A stretch of DNA of 64,000 bases from NCBI RefSeq assembly GCF_000406165.1, contig NZ_CM001977.1, forward strand, positions 607,090 through 671,089, in the 5' to 3' direction. This DNA is from Dickeya zeae NCPPB 2538 (GTDB lineage: Bacteria > Pseudomonadota > Gammaproteobacteria > Enterobacterales > Enterobacteriaceae). The notes beneath the pieces are model-generated. The model saw only the letters and a list, made by a program, of their open reading frames with translations, was not told the origin of the DNA and searched no databases. The translations under genes were made by a program, and so were the position numbers. This document shows, piece by piece, positions 8,831 to 16,689 of the stretch (the stretch's first letter is position 1; each line of letters begins with the position of its first letter).

Positions 8831-9127
8831 ATGTGTATCGAAGAGTTGGAATCACGGCTGGAAAGCGCATTGCAGGCGCTGGAGGCCAGTGTCAGCCGAC
8901 AACAGCAGATCTGGCAGCGCGACTATCAGCAGCTCCACGTGCAACTGATACAGGCGCGTCAGCGCGAAGCGGACTTGTGCGCCAGAATCAATGAGCTGGT
9001 GACCAGGGTCAACATGATGGATCAGTCCCCTGAACGTAATCCGTTATTGCAGAAAATTAATCTGATCCGTGCCCATCTGGACGCACTGGCCAACGAGGCT
9101 GCGGCGTTTTATCGTTCTCTGCCCTGA
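8831..9127 (+). CDS. Small coiled-coil protein, unknown function
   Basis: I do not recognise this 98-residue protein. It is rich in Glu, Gln, Arg and Leu with heptad-like spacing from residue 3 to about 65, so a coiled coil is likely. There is no signal peptide or membrane segment. AAGGA sits 7 bp before the ATG, and the stop codon is embedded in a strong hairpin, both of which support a real gene. It lies 83 bp after rlmG, in the same direction, and could be co-transcribed. Confidence 0.6.
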   Translation: MCIEELESRLESALQALEASVSRQQQIWQRDYQQLHVQLIQARQREADLCARINELVTRVNMMDQSPERNPLLQKINLIRAHLDALANEAAAFYRSLP

Positions 9128-9143
9128 CGAGTGGTCAGGGCAG
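9119..9143 (+). terminator. Hairpin over the end of the coiled-coil gene
   Basis: CTGCCCTGAC pairs perfectly with GTCAGGGCAG (loop of 5). The stop codon of the upstream gene lies inside the left arm. T-rich sequence (TTTTATTTTT) follows after 5 bp, so it is probably a terminator. Confidence 0.65.
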
Positions 9144-9407
9144 AACTGTTTTATTTTTGGTATTATTATTGTTGGTAATTATATTTGTTTTTTATTTTCC
9201 TGAATGGATTAATATTTTATTTATAATTTAATTGTCTTCTTTGTTTTTTCTTTTTGTATGTGTTTTTTTGAGGGGGGTATACTGTCCGTTGTGCAGTAAG
9301 TGAGCCAATACTAAAATAATGAACGTCATAAATTCCTGTTGTAGGGTAAATATGTCTGAATTATCAGGCAAGAAAAAAGAGAGCCCTTCTCTTTTTATTC
9401 ATTCATC
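9144..9407. other. AT-rich spacer upstream of pectin lyase
   Basis: A very T-rich stretch, most extreme at 9144-9270, with no convincing gene. A 36-codon reading frame (9352-9462) with an AGGG just upstream runs into the MITE-like element; I cannot support it as a gene. A weak AAAGAGA/TCTCTTT hairpin with T tract lies near 9375-9397. The pectin lyase promoter is probably here or in the element that follows. Confidence 0.5.
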
Positions 9408-9533
9408 TATACCCAAATTAGTTCGAGTTACAGAAAAGCAGCAATTGAGTGCATTCTCGTGAGCTTATTCTGGTAAGTCTCTGGGGTAAGTAAACACAGC
9501 CAACGCACCTGTAACCTGAAGTATGGCGGGATA
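9408..9533. mobile_element. MITE-like palindromic insertion upstream of the pectin lyase gene
   Basis: A 126-bp element whose ends are inverted repeats: TATACCC at the left against the complement of GGGATA at the right, and TTCGAGTTACAG inside the left end against CTGTAACCTGAA inside the right. The interior (GTGAGCTTATTCTGGTAAGT, CACAGCCAACGCACCTG) resembles an intergenic repeat I remember from several Yersinia, Serratia, Photorhabdus and Pectobacterium genomes (YPAL/ERIC-like). It ends 19 bp before the pectin lyase ATG, leaving only the ribosome site between. No transposase is encoded. Confidence 0.6.
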
Positions 9534-9552
9534 TTTCGACAGGAGCATTATT

Positions 9553-10500
9553 ATGGCCTATCCAACTACTGGCACTTCCGGTATGGTCGGTTTTGCAAAA
9601 GCGGGCGGCACCACTGGTGGTGTCGGCGGTACTGTGGTTTCGATTACCAGTCTGAGCGACCTGAAAACCCATGTGGCGGGAACAGATGCGAAAATTCTGG
9701 TGATTAATGCCAATATCAGTGCCAGCGCATTAACCAAGGTATCGCTGGGGGCGAATAAATCGATTATTGGTTCTTATAGCAGTAATACGCTGACCAATAT
9801 TCATTTTCGCAGTACGTCGAGTTCGAAGAATATTATTTTTCAAAATCTGACGTTTAAACATACCAGCACTATCAACGGTAATGACGATATTCAGATTTAC
9901 CTCACGAGCGGTAGTAAATACTGGCTGGATCACCTCACTTTCCCTGGCCACGATTATACGCTGACCGACGGTGGACTGGATAAACTGATTTATATCGGAG
10001 ACAAAGCCGATTACATCACCATTAGCAATTGCCTGTTTAAAAACCATGAATACGGATTGATCTTAGGTTATCCGCAGGATGGCAGCAGCAATGGTTCCAC
10101 TTACGACGGTTACCCTCACCTGACTATTTGCCACTGCTATTTCAGCAATATCTACGTGCGCGCGCCGGGGTTGATGCGTTACGGCTATTTCCACGCCTAT
10201 AACAACTTCATCGACAAATACCAACTGGGGTTCACACTGGCACAGAATGCCAAGATTGTGTCCGAATATAACTATTTTGGTACTACCAGCAGCAGTAACA
10301 AAGGGATGCTGGACGACAAAGGGAACGGGACGTTTACCGATACCGGTAGTACACCGTCCATTACCAACCAAACCTCGTCGGCCAGCAAGTGGACGCCGTC
10401 CTCCAATTACAGTTACACGTTGAAGACGGTTTCTGAGGCCAAAACCTTTGCCCAGAAATACGCTGGGGTACAAAGCAGTAGCCTGACTTTCGGCGGATAA
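9553..10500 (+). CDS. pnl: Pectin lyase, polysaccharide lyase family 1
   Basis: Cleaves methyl-esterified pectin by beta-elimination. The 315-residue parallel beta-helix protein has the family signatures DDIQIYLTSGSKYWLDH, KADYITISNCLFKNHEYG and VRAPGLMRYGYFHAYNN, whose arginines are the expected catalytic and substrate-binding residues. It resembles the Pnl protein of Pectobacterium more than secreted pectate lyases. The N terminus (MAYPTTGTSGMVGFAKAGG) is not a signal peptide, as in Pectobacterium Pnl, whose synthesis responds to DNA damage via RdgB (recalled). The ATG at 9553 follows AGGAG at 9541-9545. In Dickeya terms it may be PnlG; the exact allele name is uncertain. Confidence 0.88.
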   Translation: MAYPTTGTSGMVGFAKAGGTTGGVGGTVVSITSLSDLKTHVAGTDAKILVINANISASALTKVSLGANKSIIGSYSSNTLTNIHFRSTSSSKNIIFQNLTFKHTSTINGNDDIQIYLTSGSKYWLDHLTFPGHDYTLTDGGLDKLIYIGDKADYITISNCLFKNHEYGLILGYPQDGSSNGSTYDGYPHLTICHCYFSNIYVRAPGLMRYGYFHAYNNFIDKYQLGFTLAQNAKIVSEYNYFGTTSSSNKGMLDDKGNGTFTDTGSTPSITNQTSSASKWTPSSNYSYTLKTVSEAKTFAQKYAGVQSSSLTFGG

Positions 10501-10509
10501 GCGAGACTC

Positions 10510-10533
10510 ACGGGCTGGCGACAGCCCGTTTTT
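10510..10533 (+). terminator. Terminator of pectin lyase gene
   Basis: ACGGGCTG and CAGCCCGT form an 8-bp stem with a GCGA loop followed by TTTT, 10 bp after the stop codon. Confidence 0.9.
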
Positions 10534-10646
10534 ACTCATTCCCTGATAACGTCATGTTGGGTAGCTCAATACCTGATTGCTCACCCCTTGAACGCACCAG
10601 ATCTTAACGCTAAGGTAAGTGCCTCCCTGTCGCCCCAGGTTTAACC

Positions 10647-11237
10647 ATGATTACCCTTGCCCTGATTGATGATCATCTTATTGTCCGTTCTGGTTTTGCC
10701 CAATTGCTGGGGCTGGAGCCCGATATGCAGATAGTCGGGGAGTTCGGCTCCGGGCGCGAGGCGCTGGCGGGATTGCCGGGGCGGGGGGCTCAGGTGTGTA
10801 TCTGTGATATTTCTATGCCCGATTGCACTGGGCTTGAACTGCTTAGCCAACTTCCGAAGGGGATGGCGGTGATTATGCTGTCGGTGCACGATAGCCCGGC
10901 ACTGATTGAGCAGGCGCTGAATGCTGGCGCGCGTGGTTTTCTCTCTAAGCGTTGCAGCCCGGATGAACTGATTGCCGCCGTGCGTACCGTGGCGGGTGGC
11001 GGGTGTTATCTGACGCCGGATATCGCCCTGAAACTGGCGTCCGGCAGGCGGGATCCCTTGACGCGTCGCGAACGCCAGGTGGCGGAAAAACTGGCGCAGG
11101 GGATGGCGGTGAAAACCATCGCTGCAGAGTTGGGGTTGTCGCCAAAAACCGTTCACGTTCATCGCGCCAACCTGATGGAAAAACTGGGCGTCAGCAATGA
11201 CGTGGAACTGGCCCGACGCATGTTTGATGGTTGGTGA
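10647..11237 (+). CDS. uhpA: Response regulator UhpA
   Basis: DNA-binding response regulator that activates uhpT when external glucose-6-phosphate is sensed. The 196-residue protein has a receiver domain with the acidic pair D8-D9 and phospho-acceptor Asp54 in CICDISMPD, then a LuxR-type HTH (LTRRERQVAEKLAQGMAVKTIA, SPKTVHVHRANLMEKLGV). Its stop TGA overlaps the ATG of uhpB, indicating coupled translation. UhpB is the partner kinase. Confidence 0.95.
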   Translation: MITLALIDDHLIVRSGFAQLLGLEPDMQIVGEFGSGREALAGLPGRGAQVCICDISMPDCTGLELLSQLPKGMAVIMLSVHDSPALIEQALNAGARGFLSKRCSPDELIAAVRTVAGGGCYLTPDIALKLASGRRDPLTRRERQVAEKLAQGMAVKTIAAELGLSPKTVHVHRANLMEKLGVSNDVELARRMFDGW

Positions 11238-12748
11238 TGCGCCCGATTGTCACCTGGCTCATTGCCGCTTTCGCCAGCAGTTTTATCTTTTGCGCCGCGT
11301 GGTTTTGCCTGTGGAGCATCAGCCTGCATCTGGTTGCGCGCCCGGATCTGGCGGTGTTGCTGTTTCCTTTCGGTTTGCGGCAGGGGTTGATGCTGCAATC
11401 GCCACGTCGTTTCTGGCCGGTGTTGCTGGCGAGCGAATGGCTGTTGCTGGTCTGGCTTGCAAATGAAGTCGCGTTGACTCATCTCCCGTTGTTGTTAACG
11501 GGCAGCATACTGGCGTTGCTGCCGGTGATGCTGGCATCCCGACAGGCCCGTCAGGATGACTGGCACACGCTGCTGTTGCAAGGCGGTGCGCTGATTGCAG
11601 CCGCGTTGTTGCAATCCCTGCCGTGGCTTGGCCACAGTGAAGACTCACTGACCGTGTTATTGCTAACGCTGACCGGTGGGCTGACGCTCTCGCCGACTTG
11701 TTTGCTTATCTGGCATTACCTGTCCAGCTCGACCTGGCTACCGCTGGGGCCATCGCTGGTGTCGCAGCCGGTGAACTGGCGTGGGCGTCATCTGCTGTGG
11801 TATCTGCTGCTGTTTGTGGTCAGTCTGGGGCTGCAACTGGGGCTACCGGCGGATTTGTCGCGCTTTACCCCGTTTTGTCTGGCGCTGCCGATCATCGCGC
11901 TGGCCTGGCATTATGGCTGGCAGGGGGCGCTGATTGCCACGTTAATGAATGCGATTGCGCTTATCGCCAGCCAGACCTGGCATGAGCATCCGGTGGATTT
12001 ATTGCTCTCGTTGCTGGCTCAGAGCCTGACCGGGTTATTGCTCGGTGCGGGTATCCAGCGCTTGCGTGAACTGAATGTGTCGCTGCAAAACCAACTGGCG
12101 CGTAATCGCCGTCTGGCGGAACGCCTGCTGGAGATGGAGGAATACGTGCGACGCGATGTCGCACGGGAATTGCATGACGATATTGGTCAGACGATAACCG
12201 CCATTCGCACACAGGCGGGTATTCTTCAGCGGCTGGCCCCGGAAAGCCGCCATGTCCGTCAAAGTAGCACGCTCATTGAGCAATTATCGCTGAGTGTGTA
12301 TGACTCGGTGCGGCGATTGATGGGGCGTTTGCGCCCGCGCCAGTTGGACGACCTCACGCTGGAACAGGCGGTACGTTCGTTGATGCGCGAGATGGAGCTG
12401 GAAGAGCAGGGGATCATCAGCCACCTCGACTGGCATATCGACGAAGCGTCGCTCGGTGAAGGGTTGCGGGTCACGCTGTTTCGCGTCTGTCAGGAAGGGT
12501 TAAATAATATTGTCAAACACGCCAACGCCAGTGCGGTGACGCTACAGGCCTGGCAGCAGGATGAACGCCTGATGCTGGTTATCGAGGACGACGGTTGCGG
12601 GCTGCCGCCCGGCTCCGGTTCGGGTGGGTTTGGTCTGCTTGGGATGCGTGAGCGCGTGAGCGCGCTGGGTGGCACCCTGCAACTTTCCTGTACTCACGGT
12701 ACGCGTGTCACCGTCAGTGTGCCGTTGTCTGCCAGCAAGGAGTCTTGA
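11237..12748 (+). CDS. uhpB: Sensor histidine kinase UhpB
   Basis: Membrane histidine kinase of the hexose-phosphate system. The 503-residue protein has an N-terminal half with about eight transmembrane helices (MASE1-like). A HisKA_3 dimerisation motif ELHDDIGQ follows near residue 313, and the C-terminal HATPase domain has EGLNNIVKHANAS and DDGCGLPP. AAWFCLWSISLHLV matches E. coli UhpB. The ATG at 11237 overlaps the uhpA stop (TGATG); TTG and GTG codons just upstream are less likely. UhpC controls its activity. Confidence 0.94.
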   Translation: MRPIVTWLIAAFASSFIFCAAWFCLWSISLHLVARPDLAVLLFPFGLRQGLMLQSPRRFWPVLLASEWLLLVWLANEVALTHLPLLLTGSILALLPVMLASRQARQDDWHTLLLQGGALIAAALLQSLPWLGHSEDSLTVLLLTLTGGLTLSPTCLLIWHYLSSSTWLPLGPSLVSQPVNWRGRHLLWYLLLFVVSLGLQLGLPADLSRFTPFCLALPIIALAWHYGWQGALIATLMNAIALIASQTWHEHPVDLLLSLLAQSLTGLLLGAGIQRLRELNVSLQNQLARNRRLAERLLEMEEYVRRDVARELHDDIGQTITAIRTQAGILQRLAPESRHVRQSSTLIEQLSLSVYDSVRRLMGRLRPRQLDDLTLEQAVRSLMREMELEEQGIISHLDWHIDEASLGEGLRVTLFRVCQEGLNNIVKHANASAVTLQAWQQDERLMLVIEDDGCGLPPGSGSGGFGLLGMRERVSALGGTLQLSCTHGTRVTVSVPLSASKES

Positions 12749-14124
12749 TGTCCGGCTTCCCTCACCCCCGTTTCTCCCTCATCCGGTTCCTGAATATTCC
12801 CGCCAGCGCACCGCCGCTGCGCGACCGTCAGGCGATTGACGACACCTATCGTTACTGGCGTCGTCATATCCTGATTACGCTGTATCTGGGCTATGCGCTG
12901 TTTTACTTCACCCGGAAAAGTTTTAACGCCGCGGTGCCGGAGATCCTCGCCAGTGGGTTAATGGCGCGCACGGATATCGGGCTGTTGGCCACGTTATTTT
13001 ATGTGACATACGGGGCGTCGAAATTCCTGTCGGGTGTGGTGAGTGACCGTTCCAATGCCCGCTATTTTATGGGGATGGGGCTGCTGGCGACCGGCGTGAC
13101 CAATATTTTGTTTGGCTTTTCCTCATCGCTGTGGGCGTTTGCGACATTGTGGATGGCGAATGCCTTTTTCCAGGGCTGGGGCGCGCCGGTATGCGCCAGA
13201 CTGCTCACCAGTTGGTATTCGCGCACCGAGCGTGGCGGCTGGTGGGCGCTGTGGAATACGGCGCATAACGTGGGTGGCGCGGTGATCCCGATGGTGGTGG
13301 GGGCGGCGACACTGCATTACGGCTGGCGCGCCGGGATGATGATCGCCGGAACGCTCGCGATCGCCGCCGGGTTGTTTTTATGCTGGCGGCTACGTGATAA
13401 GCCGCAGACGCTTGGTCTGCCGCATGTCGGGGAATGGCGGCAGGATGCGCTGGAGATAGCGCAACAGCAGGAAGGCGCTGGCTTGTCACACCGGGAGATT
13501 CTGCATAAGTATGTGTTCACTAACCCATACATCTGGCTACTGGCGTGCTGTTACGTGCTGGTGTACGTGGTGCGCGCCGCCATTAACGACTGGGGCAACC
13601 TTTACATGTCGGAAACGCTGGGGGTGGATCTGGTGACAGCGAACTCGGCGGTGACCATGTTTGAGCTGGGCGGGTTTATCGGCGCACTGGTAGCCGGGTG
13701 GGGGTCGGACAAAGTGTTTAACGGCAACCGCGGCCCGATGAACCTGATTTTTGCCGCTGGCATTTTGTTGTCTGTCGGCTCGTTGTGGCTGATGCCATTC
13801 GCCAGCTATGTGATGCAGGCTACCTGTTTCTTTACCACCGGGTTCTTCGTTTTTGGCCCGCAGATGCTCATCGGCATGGCGGCGGCTGAATGTTCTCACA
13901 AAGATGCTGCCGGTGCAGCCACCGGGTTTGTCGGGTTGTTTGCCTATTTGGGGGCGTCGCTGTCGGGCTGGCCGCTGGCGCGTATCATGGACATCTGGCA
14001 CTGGACCGGTTTTTTCGCGGTCATTGCCGTCGCGGGCGGCATCTCTGCACTGTTGTTACTGCCTTTCCTGCGTGCGTCGTCGCCGCGAACCACAGCAGAT
14101 GTCGCGCGAACAGATGTAGTATGA
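12748..14124 (+). CDS. uhpC: Sugar-phosphate sensor UhpC
   Basis: MFS-fold membrane receptor that binds external glucose-6-phosphate and switches UhpB on. The 458-residue protein has twelve predicted helices and the organophosphate:Pi antiporter signatures GYALFYFTRKSFNAAVPEI and NDWGNLYMSETLGVDL (close to E. coli UhpC). It starts at the ATG overlapping the uhpB stop, behind AAGGAG. The last residues fall in a 15-bp tandem repeat that also runs past the stop codon. Confidence 0.94.
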   Translation: MSGFPHPRFSLIRFLNIPASAPPLRDRQAIDDTYRYWRRHILITLYLGYALFYFTRKSFNAAVPEILASGLMARTDIGLLATLFYVTYGASKFLSGVVSDRSNARYFMGMGLLATGVTNILFGFSSSLWAFATLWMANAFFQGWGAPVCARLLTSWYSRTERGGWWALWNTAHNVGGAVIPMVVGAATLHYGWRAGMMIAGTLAIAAGLFLCWRLRDKPQTLGLPHVGEWRQDALEIAQQQEGAGLSHREILHKYVFTNPYIWLLACCYVLVYVVRAAINDWGNLYMSETLGVDLVTANSAVTMFELGGFIGALVAGWGSDKVFNGNRGPMNLIFAAGILLSVGSLWLMPFASYVMQATCFFTTGFFVFGPQMLIGMAAAECSHKDAAGAATGFVGLFAYLGASLSGWPLARIMDIWHWTGFFAVIAVAGGISALLLLPFLRASSPRTTADVARTDVV

Positions 14125-14155
14125 GCAGATGTAGCATGAACCGATATAGCGTGAT
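14096..14155 (+). repeat. 15-bp x4 tandem repeat through the uhpC stop codon
   Basis: Four consecutive 15-mers start at 14096, 14111, 14126 and 14141: CAGATGTCGCGCGAA, CAGATGTAGTATGAG, CAGATGTAGCATGAA and CCGATATAGCGTGAT. The unit is in frame with uhpC, whose TGA (14122-14124) lies inside the second unit. Copy number changes could alter the uhpC tail or the distance to the uhpT promoter. Confidence 0.85.
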
Positions 14156-14319
14156 TCGCTTCACCCTTTTCCTCTGAACCGGCAAAAACCGGGAAAATTT
14201 CCTAGTTTAAGCAGGACGTTCCCTCAAGCCCGTGGTGTTAGGGCTTCTTACAATGTGGGCGAAAAGATCACTGCGGGTCGCAAGGCCGCAGGCTATCCCG
14301 TCCCGTAAGAGGAAACATC
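14156..14319 (+). promoter_or_regulatory. uhpT promoter region
   Basis: This 164-bp space before uhpT should hold the UhpA-activated promoter. A good -10 candidate TACAAT lies at 14249-14254, preceded by the inverted repeat AAGCCC-N9-GGGCTT at about 14226-14246. No -35 box is obvious, as expected for an activator-dependent promoter. UhpA and CRP sites could not be pinned down. Confidence 0.5.
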
Positions 14320-15711
14320 ATGCTTAACTTTTTAACCCAGGTGCGTCGCCCGACGCTGGATTTGCCGCTCGATGTGCGGCGAAAAATGTGGTTTAAGCCG
14401 TTCATGCAGTCTTATCTGGTGGTATTCATCGGCTACCTGACCATGTATTTGATCCGTAAAAACTTTAACATCGCTCAAAATGACATGATCGGCACCTATG
14501 GGCTGAGCATGACGCAGCTTGGCATGATTGGTCTGGGCTTTTCGATAACCTACGGCGTGGGTAAAACACTGGTGTCCTATTACGCCGACGGTAAAAACAC
14601 CAAGCAGTTTCTGCCGTTTATGCTGATCTTGTCGGCGATTTGCATGCTCGGTTTCAGTGCCAGCATGGGAACCGGTTCCGTCAGCCTGTTTTTGATGATC
14701 GCGTTTTATGCGCTGAGTGGGTTCTTCCAGAGTACCGGCGGGTCATGCAGCTATTCCACGATTACCAAGTGGACGCCACGCCGCAAGCGCGGCACCTATC
14801 TGGGGCTGTGGAATATTTCCCATAACCTCGGCGGTGCGGGGGCCGCCGGTGTCGCTTTGTTCGGTGCCAACTATCTGTTCGACGGCCATGTCATCGGTAT
14901 GTTTATTTTCCCGTCTATCATCGCCTTGGTTGTCGGCTTCATTGGCCTGCGGTTTGGCAGTGACTCACCGGAATCCTACGGCTTGGGAAAAGCAGAGGAG
15001 CTGTTTGATGAAGCTATCTCTGACGAAGACAAAGAAGCCGAGGACGGCACCATGACCAAATGGCAGATCTTCGTCGAGTACGTGCTGAAAAATAAAGTGA
15101 TTTGGCTGCTGTGTTTCTCCAATATCTTCCTGTACGTGGTGCGCATCGGTATCGATCAGTGGTCCACGGTGTATGCCTATCAGGAGCTGAAGTTACCGAA
15201 AGCTGTCGCCATTCAGGGTTTCACCCTGTTTGAAGCCGGTGCGCTGGTGGGAACGTTGTTGTGGGGCTGGCTGTCGGATTTGGCGAACGGCCGCCGTGGA
15301 CTGGTTGCCTGTATCGCGCTGGCGCTGATCATCGTCACGCTGGGGGTCTATCAGCATGCCAGCAACCAGTATGTTTACCTGTCGTCGCTGTTTGCGCTGG
15401 GCTTTCTGGTGTTCGGCCCACAGTTGCTGATTGGCGTAGCCGCCGTTGGGTTTGTACCGAAGAAAGCCATCGGCGCTGCGGATGGTATTAAAGGTACCTT
15501 CGCTTACCTGATTGGTGACAGTTTCGCCAAGCTGGGTTTGGGCATGATAGCCGATGGCACCCCGATTTTCGGGCTGACCGGCTGGGCGGGAACGTTTGCC
15601 GCGCTCGATGCCGCCGCTATCGGCTGTATCTGCCTGATGGCGATGGTCGCTGTGATGGAAGAGCGCAAAATCCGCCGTGAAAAACATCTTCGTCAGACGC
15701 AAACCGCCTGA
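14320..15711 (+). CDS. uhpT: Hexose-6-phosphate:phosphate antiporter UhpT
   Basis: Imports glucose-6-phosphate and related sugar phosphates in exchange for phosphate; also the known entry route of fosfomycin. The 463-residue MFS protein has the motif YLTMYLIRKNFNIAQNDMI near residue 40 and RIGIDQWSTVYAYQELKLPK in the second half, as in E. coli UhpT. AGAGGAAACATC precedes the ATG. It is the target of the uhpABC system immediately upstream. Confidence 0.95.
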   Translation: MLNFLTQVRRPTLDLPLDVRRKMWFKPFMQSYLVVFIGYLTMYLIRKNFNIAQNDMIGTYGLSMTQLGMIGLGFSITYGVGKTLVSYYADGKNTKQFLPFMLILSAICMLGFSASMGTGSVSLFLMIAFYALSGFFQSTGGSCSYSTITKWTPRRKRGTYLGLWNISHNLGGAGAAGVALFGANYLFDGHVIGMFIFPSIIALVVGFIGLRFGSDSPESYGLGKAEELFDEAISDEDKEAEDGTMTKWQIFVEYVLKNKVIWLLCFSNIFLYVVRIGIDQWSTVYAYQELKLPKAVAIQGFTLFEAGALVGTLLWGWLSDLANGRRGLVACIALALIIVTLGVYQHASNQYVYLSSLFALGFLVFGPQLLIGVAAVGFVPKKAIGAADGIKGTFAYLIGDSFAKLGLGMIADGTPIFGLTGWAGTFAALDAAAIGCICLMAMVAVMEERKIRREKHLRQTQTA

Positions 15712-15738
15712 TAAACATCGCGTGGTCGGGCGTTAACG

Positions 15739-15774
15739 AAAAGGCAGAGTGATTGACCACCCTGCCTTTTTCTC
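15739..15774 (+). terminator. Terminator of uhpT
   Basis: AAAAGGCAG pairs with CTGCCTTTT (9 bp) and is followed by T and C residues; it lies 28 bp after the uhpT stop. Confidence 0.85.
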
Positions 15775-15812
15775 ATTCTGGCGTGTTGCTTACGCAATAC
15801 TTCCGCTTTCTC

Positions 15813-15831
15813 CACAATTGGCGCAATTGTG
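15813..15831. promoter_or_regulatory. Perfect 8-3-8 inverted repeat upstream of spy
   Basis: CACAATTG-GCG-CAATTGTG is a perfect 8-bp inverted repeat with a 3-bp centre, about 140 bp before the spy ATG. It has the look of an operator for a dimeric repressor (LacI/TetR scale). I cannot name the regulator. Confidence 0.4.
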
Positions 15832-15973
15832 AATATCTCCCTTGCAAACCTTTACCCTGACTCTCGGTTAACTGAATTTCACCGACCTATACTGCATCGC
15901 AAAGGTTGATGCATTACAGGTTGACGCACTGTGGTGTGTTGATAATTAAAACCGTAACGTGAAGGAAGGTCTT

Positions 15974-16447
15974 ATGTCTAAATTAACCGTGATTATGATT
16001 GCCTCTGCACTGGCGCTGAGTAGCGCCGGGTTCGCCCACGCTCAGGATACCACCCCGCCGGATCAGGGCGGACGCATGATGAAACATCATGACGGCGCGC
16101 GTGGCGAACGCGGCATGGAGGAAAACATGATGTTCAAGGGGCTGAACCTGACTGATGAGCAGCGCCAGAAAATGCGCGACATTATGGCGAATGCGAAAAA
16201 GGATCGTGAACGTCCTTCGCCAGAGCATCGTGCGCAATGGCACAGCCTGATTGCAGCTGACAGTTTTGATAAAGCCAAAGCGGAAGCAGTGGTCAATAGC
16301 ATGGTCGAGGCCAACAAAGCCCATATGCTGACTCGTCTGGAGATTCAGAACAAAATGTACAACGTGCTGACGCCGGAACAGAAAAAGCAGTTTAACGACA
16401 ATTTTGCCAAACACCAGCAAGAACCCGCTGCACCGAAAGCGCCGTAA
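15974..16447 (+). CDS. spy: Spy/CpxP-family periplasmic chaperone
   Basis: ATP-independent periplasmic chaperone or envelope-stress protein. The 157-residue product has a Sec signal peptide (MSKLTVIMIASALALSSAG, cleavage after AHA near residue 23). It also carries the two LTxxQ motifs of the family, LTDEQRQKM and LTPEQKKQF. The charged, Met-rich helical body fits Spy better than CpxP, but the two are hard to separate by eye. The ATG at 15974 follows AAGGAAGG. CpxR or BaeR control is expected from the family; I could not identify a clear box. Confidence 0.8.
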   Translation: MSKLTVIMIASALALSSAGFAHAQDTTPPDQGGRMMKHHDGARGERGMEENMMFKGLNLTDEQRQKMRDIMANAKKDRERPSPEHRAQWHSLIAADSFDKAKAEAVVNSMVEANKAHMLTRLEIQNKMYNVLTPEQKKQFNDNFAKHQQEPAAPKAP

Positions 16448-16470
16448 TCACGGTAACAGGATCTCATCGA

Positions 16471-16499
16471 AACGCGCCCTGGGGCGCGTTTCTTTTTTT
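16471..16499 (+). terminator. Terminator of spy
   Basis: AACGCGCC-CTGG-GGCGCGTT followed by a T-rich run (TTTCTTTTTTT), 24 bp after the stop. Confidence 0.9.
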
Positions 16500-16689
16500 G
16501 TGGCGGACAAAGGGGGCAGTGGAAAACACGGGGCTCAGGTCGTAAAGCGGTCGGATGACTTTGACAGGCAGAAAGCACGATGTTGCGCCGATCTCTTGCG
16601 TTCAGACAGGTTTTTTCCCATCAGCACTTTTCAATCACCCGTTCTTGCTCTATCAATAGCGCGTCATTGTGATTCAAGGAGTGCTGTTC

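Noticed and set aside
9352..9462. 36-codon frame (MSELSGKKKESPS...) ahead of the pectin lyase
   Set aside because: AGGG lies upstream, but the last half is the MITE-like element and no homology is apparent; kept only as a note.
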